Positions 59,978-64,000 of a stretch of 64,000 bases of DNA are shown in pieces. The DNA is taken from positions 62,001 to 126,000 of the forward strand of contig JAYUED010000001.1 of NCBI GenBank assembly GCA_043739385.1, written 5' to 3'. This DNA comes from Defluviibacillus sp043739385 (lineage in GTDB: Bacteria > Pseudomonadota > Gammaproteobacteria > Burkholderiales > Burkholderiaceae_C). Every line of letters begins with the position of its first letter. Positions within the stretch are counted from its first letter, which is position 1. Made by a program: the position numbers and the translations under genes. The notes under the pieces were generated by a model that did not search any database, was not told where the DNA came from, and saw nothing but the letters and a program-made list of their open reading frames with translations.

Positions 59978-62164
59978 ATGTCCGCTGTATCGACTGAAGG
60001 TTTACGTATCCAATCTCGCTCCTCCGTTGTGCGGGCGTCGGTGGAGTTGTTGTCGTCCATGCGATTTTCGATATCGCTGTTGACACTAATTTGTATTGCT
60101 TCGGTGATCGGCACCATCGTCAAGCAAAACGAGCCAATCAATAACTACGTAAACCAGTTTGGTCCGTTTTGGGCAGAATTTTTTGGCTTAGCCAGGTTGT
60201 ATTCTGTATACAGCGCATGGTGGTTTCTGTTGATTTTGGCGTTTTTGGTGACCAGCACATCCTTGTGTGTGGCACGGAATACGCCAAAAATTATTGCTGA
60301 CCTGAAAACATACAAAGAAAACATACGCGAACAAAGTCTTAAGGCCTTTGGGATGCGCGCGGAGGGGGTGGTGGACGGTCTGCCCGAAGTCGCAGCGCAG
60401 CGCATGGGACGAGCCTTGGTCGGAGCCGGTTGGCGTGTCAAACTGCAACGCAGGGATCAAGCCAGTGGCGTGGGCTGGATGGTTGCTGCTAAATCGGGTG
60501 CGATCAACAAAATTGGTTACATCTCTGCCCACAGCGCTATCGTGTTGATTTGTATCGGTGGTCTGCTTGATGGCGATTTAATGGTGCGGGCGCAAATGCT
60601 GTTCAACGGCAAGACTGCTTATTCCGGTGGCGGAATGATTGCTGACGTGAAGCCTGTTCACCGCTTGAGTGCTAGCAATCCGACGTTTCGTGGTAATTTG
60701 ATGGTCGCAGAAGGCTCGCGCGCTAGCGTTGCGATCCTGAGTCAAGGCGACGGCATCATGCTTCAAGAGCTCCCTTTTACTGTCGAACTCAAAAAGTTTG
60801 TGGTGGAGTATTACTCCACCGGTATGCCCAAGCTGTTTGCGAGCGACATCGTGATTCATGATTTGCAAACTGGTGCAGAAATCCCTGAGCGGGTTGAGGT
60901 GAACCACCCGGCACGTTACAAAGGTGTAGAAATTTACCAGTCCAGCTTTGATGATGGTGGCTCTACCGTAAAGCTCCAAGGCGTACCCATGACGGTAGGG
61001 GGTAAGCCGTTTGACGTGAAAGGCGTTATTGGCCGCTCCACTGAATTAGCACGCAAAGATCAGGAAGGCGCTGAAAAACTCACGCTGGAGTACAGCGGTT
61101 TGCGTGTCATCAACGTGGAAAATTTTGCTGGTGGCACCGGTTCTAGCGTGGATGTACGCAAAGTTGATTTGCGTGAGTCCCTTGAGTCCCGCTTGGGTGC
61201 TGCCAATAAAACGGCCACTAAAAAAGAGCTGCGCAATGTGGGGCCCAGCATCAGTTACAAATTGCGCGATGCAGCAGGCCAAGCGCGTGAATTTAACAAC
61301 TACATGTTGCCTGTGGACACGGGCGACGGCGTGCCTGTCTTTTTGCTGGGTGCACGTAATACGCCTGAAGAATCGCTACGTTACTTGCGTATTCCTGCGG
61401 ATGACCAAGGTGGTTTAGACGGCTTTGTGCGCTTGCGTGCCGCTTTGGTCGATTCCAAGTTGCGCGAAGAGGCTGTGCGCCGCTATGTGGCTTTGGCCTC
61501 AGACGCTAAAAAGCCCGAAATGGCGGCCCAATTGCAAGCCTCTGGCTCACGTGCTATCGGTCTTTTTGCGGGTGCATTGGGCAATGGGGACGGCACTAAG
61601 CCGAAATCCAGTGGCTTGCAAGCCGTGTCCGATTTTCTGGAAAGTCGTGTACCTGAGGCAGAGCGTCAGCGCGCTGGTGAAGTGTTGGTGCGTATTCTGA
61701 ATGGGATCTTGTACGAATTGATCCAACTTGACCGGGAACACGCAGGCCTGAAGCCCTTGCCCTCAGATGAAAAAACACTGGCCTACACGGCCCAAACTAT
61801 TTTGGCCTTGAGCGATGCGACTTTTTACCCCGCACCGATGGTTTTTACCCTGAAAGACTTCACCCAAGTGCAGGCCAGCGTCTTTCAGGTAGCGCGTGCA
61901 CCGGGTAAATATTTGGTTTATCTGGGCTGCGCTTTCCTCATCCTCGGCGTTTTCGCGATGTTGTATGTTCGTGAGCGCCGTATCTGGATTTGGCTGACGG
62001 ATGCCCAGAGCGACGCCCCCGTCAACGGCGAATTAAACTCACAAGCGATCATGGCCTTGTCGACAAACCGCAAGACCATGGACAGTGACCGCGAATTTGA
62101 GCGGCTCAAAAGCAAGTTATTAGGCAAATTGATTGGCGACCCTACGCCCAGGAGTACCGTATGA
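59978..62164 (+). CDS. resB: Cytochrome c biogenesis protein ResB (system II)
   Basis: 728 residues. Membrane helices near residues 30-48 (ISLLTLICIASVIGTIV), 79-97 (WWFLLILAFLVTSTSLCVA) and 181-195 flank a large periplasmic domain, with a last helix near 660-680. ARNTPKI follows the second helix. ResB works with CcsB/ResC to carry heme and keep apocytochrome cysteines reduced so that heme can be attached. Its stop overlaps the ccsB start by 4 bases. Full length for betaproteobacterial ResB. Confidence 0.95.
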   Translation: MSAVSTEGLRIQSRSSVVRASVELLSSMRFSISLLTLICIASVIGTIVKQNEPINNYVNQFGPFWAEFFGLARLYSVYSAWWFLLILAFLVTSTSLCVARNTPKIIADLKTYKENIREQSLKAFGMRAEGVVDGLPEVAAQRMGRALVGAGWRVKLQRRDQASGVGWMVAAKSGAINKIGYISAHSAIVLICIGGLLDGDLMVRAQMLFNGKTAYSGGGMIADVKPVHRLSASNPTFRGNLMVAEGSRASVAILSQGDGIMLQELPFTVELKKFVVEYYSTGMPKLFASDIVIHDLQTGAEIPERVEVNHPARYKGVEIYQSSFDDGGSTVKLQGVPMTVGGKPFDVKGVIGRSTELARKDQEGAEKLTLEYSGLRVINVENFAGGTGSSVDVRKVDLRESLESRLGAANKTATKKELRNVGPSISYKLRDAAGQAREFNNYMLPVDTGDGVPVFLLGARNTPEESLRYLRIPADDQGGLDGFVRLRAALVDSKLREEAVRRYVALASDAKKPEMAAQLQASGSRAIGLFAGALGNGDGTKPKSSGLQAVSDFLESRVPEAERQRAGEVLVRILNGILYELIQLDREHAGLKPLPSDEKTLAYTAQTILALSDATFYPAPMVFTLKDFTQVQASVFQVARAPGKYLVYLGCAFLILGVFAMLYVRERRIWIWLTDAQSDAPVNGELNSQAIMALSTNRKTMDSDREFERLKSKLLGKLIGDPTPRSTV

Positions 62165-63522
62165 CGACCGCGACCCGAACCGATATGCCTCTGGGGCTAG
62201 CCTCCACGAGTGCGGACTCTTTTATTCTGAATGAGGGTTTTATGGCCCGCCGCAATCTGTTTGACTGGTTGTTTGCACTGGCTGTCCTGGTTGGCGGTGT
62301 GACGGCGTTTTCGCTCTATGCGAATGCCATGGACGTGTATGAAAAAGGAATTTTGTTCGGGGCAATGCCTGCTGCCATCTGGCTAGGCTGGTTCTGGCGG
62401 CCTTTACGTACGCTGATGTTGGCGGTAGCCCTGTTCTCATTGCTGGGTATCTACGCCTACCATGGGGACTTGGCTCAGGCTGAGAAAGTGTTTCCTCTCA
62501 AATACTTTTTGTCGAGTCAATCGGCTATTTTGTGGATGAGCGTGCTGTTTTTCATGAGCACAATCTTTTATTGGCTTGGTATGTTTGCCAAGGTCGAGAG
62601 CACGGCAATGGAGCTGATTGGCTCGCGTATTGCTTGGGTGGCAGTGGGTATGGCGCTCATCGGAACTATGGTGCGTTGGTACGAAAGTTACTTGATAGGG
62701 GCTGATATCGGCCATATCCCCGTCAGCAATCTGTACGAAGTGTTTGTGTTGTTTTGCTGGTTAACTGCTACGTTTTACCTCTACTTTGAAGATCAGTACA
62801 ACACCCGAGCCATGGGTGCGTTTGTGATGCTGGTTGTTAGCGCCGCTGTCGGATTTTTGCTCTGGTATACGGTAGTTCGTGAAGCCCATGAGATTCAACC
62901 TCTGGTTCCAGCGCTGAAAAGTTGGTGGATGAAGTTGCATGTGCCTGCTAACTTTATTGGCTACGGTACTTTCTCCCTGGCCGCGATGGTGTCGTTTGCT
63001 TACCTCATCAAGCAGCAGGCGACCGAGACGCGATGGCACAAACTCACGCCGCTGTGGTTGCTTGGCATTGCGTTGTGTTTTGTGCCGATTGCATTTCGCA
63101 AAACACTGGGTACGACGGGTAGCAACTATTGGCTGGTGTATGCCGCTATTTCGTCTGTGATTGCTGGTGGAATTTTGGTTGGGCGCAAGCGAATTGCAGC
63201 CAAACTGCCCCCGTTGGAGATTTTGGATGATGTGATGTACAAGTCCATCGCAGTGGGTTTCGCTTTCTTTACGATAGCAACTGTATTGGGTGCACTTTGG
63301 GCTGCAGAGGCTTGGGGTGGCTACTGGAGCTGGGATCCAAAAGAAACCTGGGCTTTGATCGTATGGCTCAACTACGCCGCTTGGCTGCACATGCGGTTGA
63401 TGAAGGGTTTACGCGGTACGGTCGCTGCTTGGTGGGCTTTGGCTGGTTTGGCGGTCACTACCTTCGCGTTTATCGGGGTCAACATGTTCTTGAGTGGATT
63501 GCACAGTTACGGCACTTTGTAA
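62161..63522 (+). CDS. ccsB: Cytochrome c biogenesis protein CcsB/ResC (system II)
   Basis: 453 residues with about 8-10 membrane helices. The tryptophan-rich WWD heme-handling motif is WGGYWSWDPKETWALIVWLN. External His ligands are probably in LKLHVPANF-type and GLHSYG-type loops (WMKLHVPANFIG and SGLHSYGTL). It exports heme and joins it to CxxCH sites on the periplasmic face together with ResB. ATG 62161 overlaps the resB stop. The msrP gene follows after 132 bases. Confidence 0.95.
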   Translation: MTTATRTDMPLGLASTSADSFILNEGFMARRNLFDWLFALAVLVGGVTAFSLYANAMDVYEKGILFGAMPAAIWLGWFWRPLRTLMLAVALFSLLGIYAYHGDLAQAEKVFPLKYFLSSQSAILWMSVLFFMSTIFYWLGMFAKVESTAMELIGSRIAWVAVGMALIGTMVRWYESYLIGADIGHIPVSNLYEVFVLFCWLTATFYLYFEDQYNTRAMGAFVMLVVSAAVGFLLWYTVVREAHEIQPLVPALKSWWMKLHVPANFIGYGTFSLAAMVSFAYLIKQQATETRWHKLTPLWLLGIALCFVPIAFRKTLGTTGSNYWLVYAAISSVIAGGILVGRKRIAAKLPPLEILDDVMYKSIAVGFAFFTIATVLGALWAAEAWGGYWSWDPKETWALIVWLNYAAWLHMRLMKGLRGTVAAWWALAGLAVTTFAFIGVNMFLSGLHSYGTL

Positions 63523-63654
63523 TGTCTGTCTGAATACAAGCTTGATGAGGGGTTCATACTTAGCGGTGTAAGAAATGAACTGCTGGTGCGACCAAGTGTC
63601 ATAAAGTGTCTGAACAAGATACTAAAAGTTTTACTATACGCACCAGGAGTTCCC

Positions 63655-64000
63655 ATGCTGATTAAAAATCGCGATGATGCCTTTATTCACCCTGTCACTA
63701 GCGAAATTACTTCGCAGCGTCACTACGAAGGTCGTCGTGACCTGATGAAACTCATGGCTACGGGTGCTGCAGGTGTTTCTATGGCTACCTGGGCTGCTCG
63801 CGAGGCGCATGCAGAAGTGGTACGTCCAAACAAGCTGGCTGCACTGGCCAGTGTCAAGTCTACGGTAGCTGGTGCGATGACGATGGAGAAAGTCACTGAG
63901 TACAAAGATGCCAGTACGTACAACAATTTCTACGAGTTTGGTACCGACAAGGCCGATCCTGCAAAAAATGCCCACACCCTTAAAACCACGCCATGGACTG
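63655..64000 (+). CDS. msrP: Methionine sulfoxide reductase molybdoenzyme MsrP (YedY), N-terminal part
   Basis: Runs off the right edge after 115 codons. ATG 63655 has AGGAG five bases upstream. The product begins MLIKNRDDAFIHPVTSEITS, with a twin-arginine signal GRRDLMKLMATGAAGVS (about 27-43) and a cleavage area near AREAHA. The TEYKDASTYNNFYEFGTDKA segment is characteristic of the MsrP catalytic subunit. MsrP repairs oxidised methionine in periplasmic proteins with the membrane heme partner MsrQ, which should lie beyond the window. The molybdopterin cysteine is not reached. Confidence 0.9.
   Translation, partial: MLIKNRDDAFIHPVTSEITSQRHYEGRRDLMKLMATGAAGVSMATWAAREAHAEVVRPNKLAALASVKSTVAGAMTMEKVTEYKDASTYNNFYEFGTDKADPAKNAHTLKTTPWT

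Overview
The window looks like a chromosomal segment of a betaproteobacterium of the order Burkholderiales, most likely family Comamonadaceae (Rhodoferax-like). This is inferred from gene content and order: system II cytochrome c maturation (ResB/CcsB) behind a cytochrome c4 gene divergent from engB, an orphan Bug-type binding protein, a pabB-pabC fusion, a P1-family peptidase and tandem LpxL-type acyltransferases. No insertion sequence, phage gene, CRISPR array or rRNA operon was seen. Both ends cut genes: a trypsin-like protease on the left and msrP on the right.

Layout. 1-13.4 kb is mostly housekeeping: a GGDEF cyclase followed by an FlhG/MinD-like ATPase, a CitE-like lyase, tRNA-Leu(CAA) with its own terminator, cysM with a TusA-family gene, galU, valS, a TAXI-type binding protein, a GGDEF-EAL protein and a P1 peptidase. 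13.4-25.9 kb is a copper island on the minus strand made of two operons. One is a small Cys-rich secreted protein followed by cusC-cusB-cusA. The other is a paralogous small secreted protein, a 104-residue secreted protein, a TolC-type lipoprotein, a Tat-exported multicopper oxidase, a cupredoxin and a CusF. A J-domain gene lies between them on the opposite strand, and no copper-responsive regulator is visible.

26.0-34.4 kb is a plus-strand operon for a peptide-type ABC importer (binding protein, two permeases, two ATPases) followed by an amidohydrolase and a CobW-type metallochaperone GTPase. 34.5-37.5 kb carries a LysR regulator, an orphan Bug binding protein and an M14-type deacylase, with a perfect 13-bp stem-loop at the LysR stop codon. 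37.5-45.7 kb is a cofactor block: bioA-bioF-bioD-panB-panC-queE-queD run leftward, and a pabB-pabC fusion runs divergently.

45.7-47.7 kb is a compact soft-metal module. A CadR/PbrR-type MerR regulator is divergent from a CDF-type transporter and an HMA-MauE fusion protein, with a textbook MerR operator (19-bp spacer carrying a dyad) between them. 47.8-54.1 kb holds an acyl-CoA ligase, an HtrA-like protease, a YigZ protein, a hexanucleotide repeat, a serine hydrolase and an HD-GYP protein. 54.1-64 kb holds metK behind a leader that resembles a SAM-II/SAM-V riboswitch, two LpxL/LpxM-type acyltransferases, an epoxide-hydrolase-like enzyme, engB, cytochrome c4, resB, ccsB and the start of msrP.

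The best candidates for something not well described are the MerR/CDF/HMA-MauE module, the paired small secreted proteins heading the two copper operons, and the SAM-II-like leader of metK. All function calls rest on reading motifs by eye; no database search was possible.
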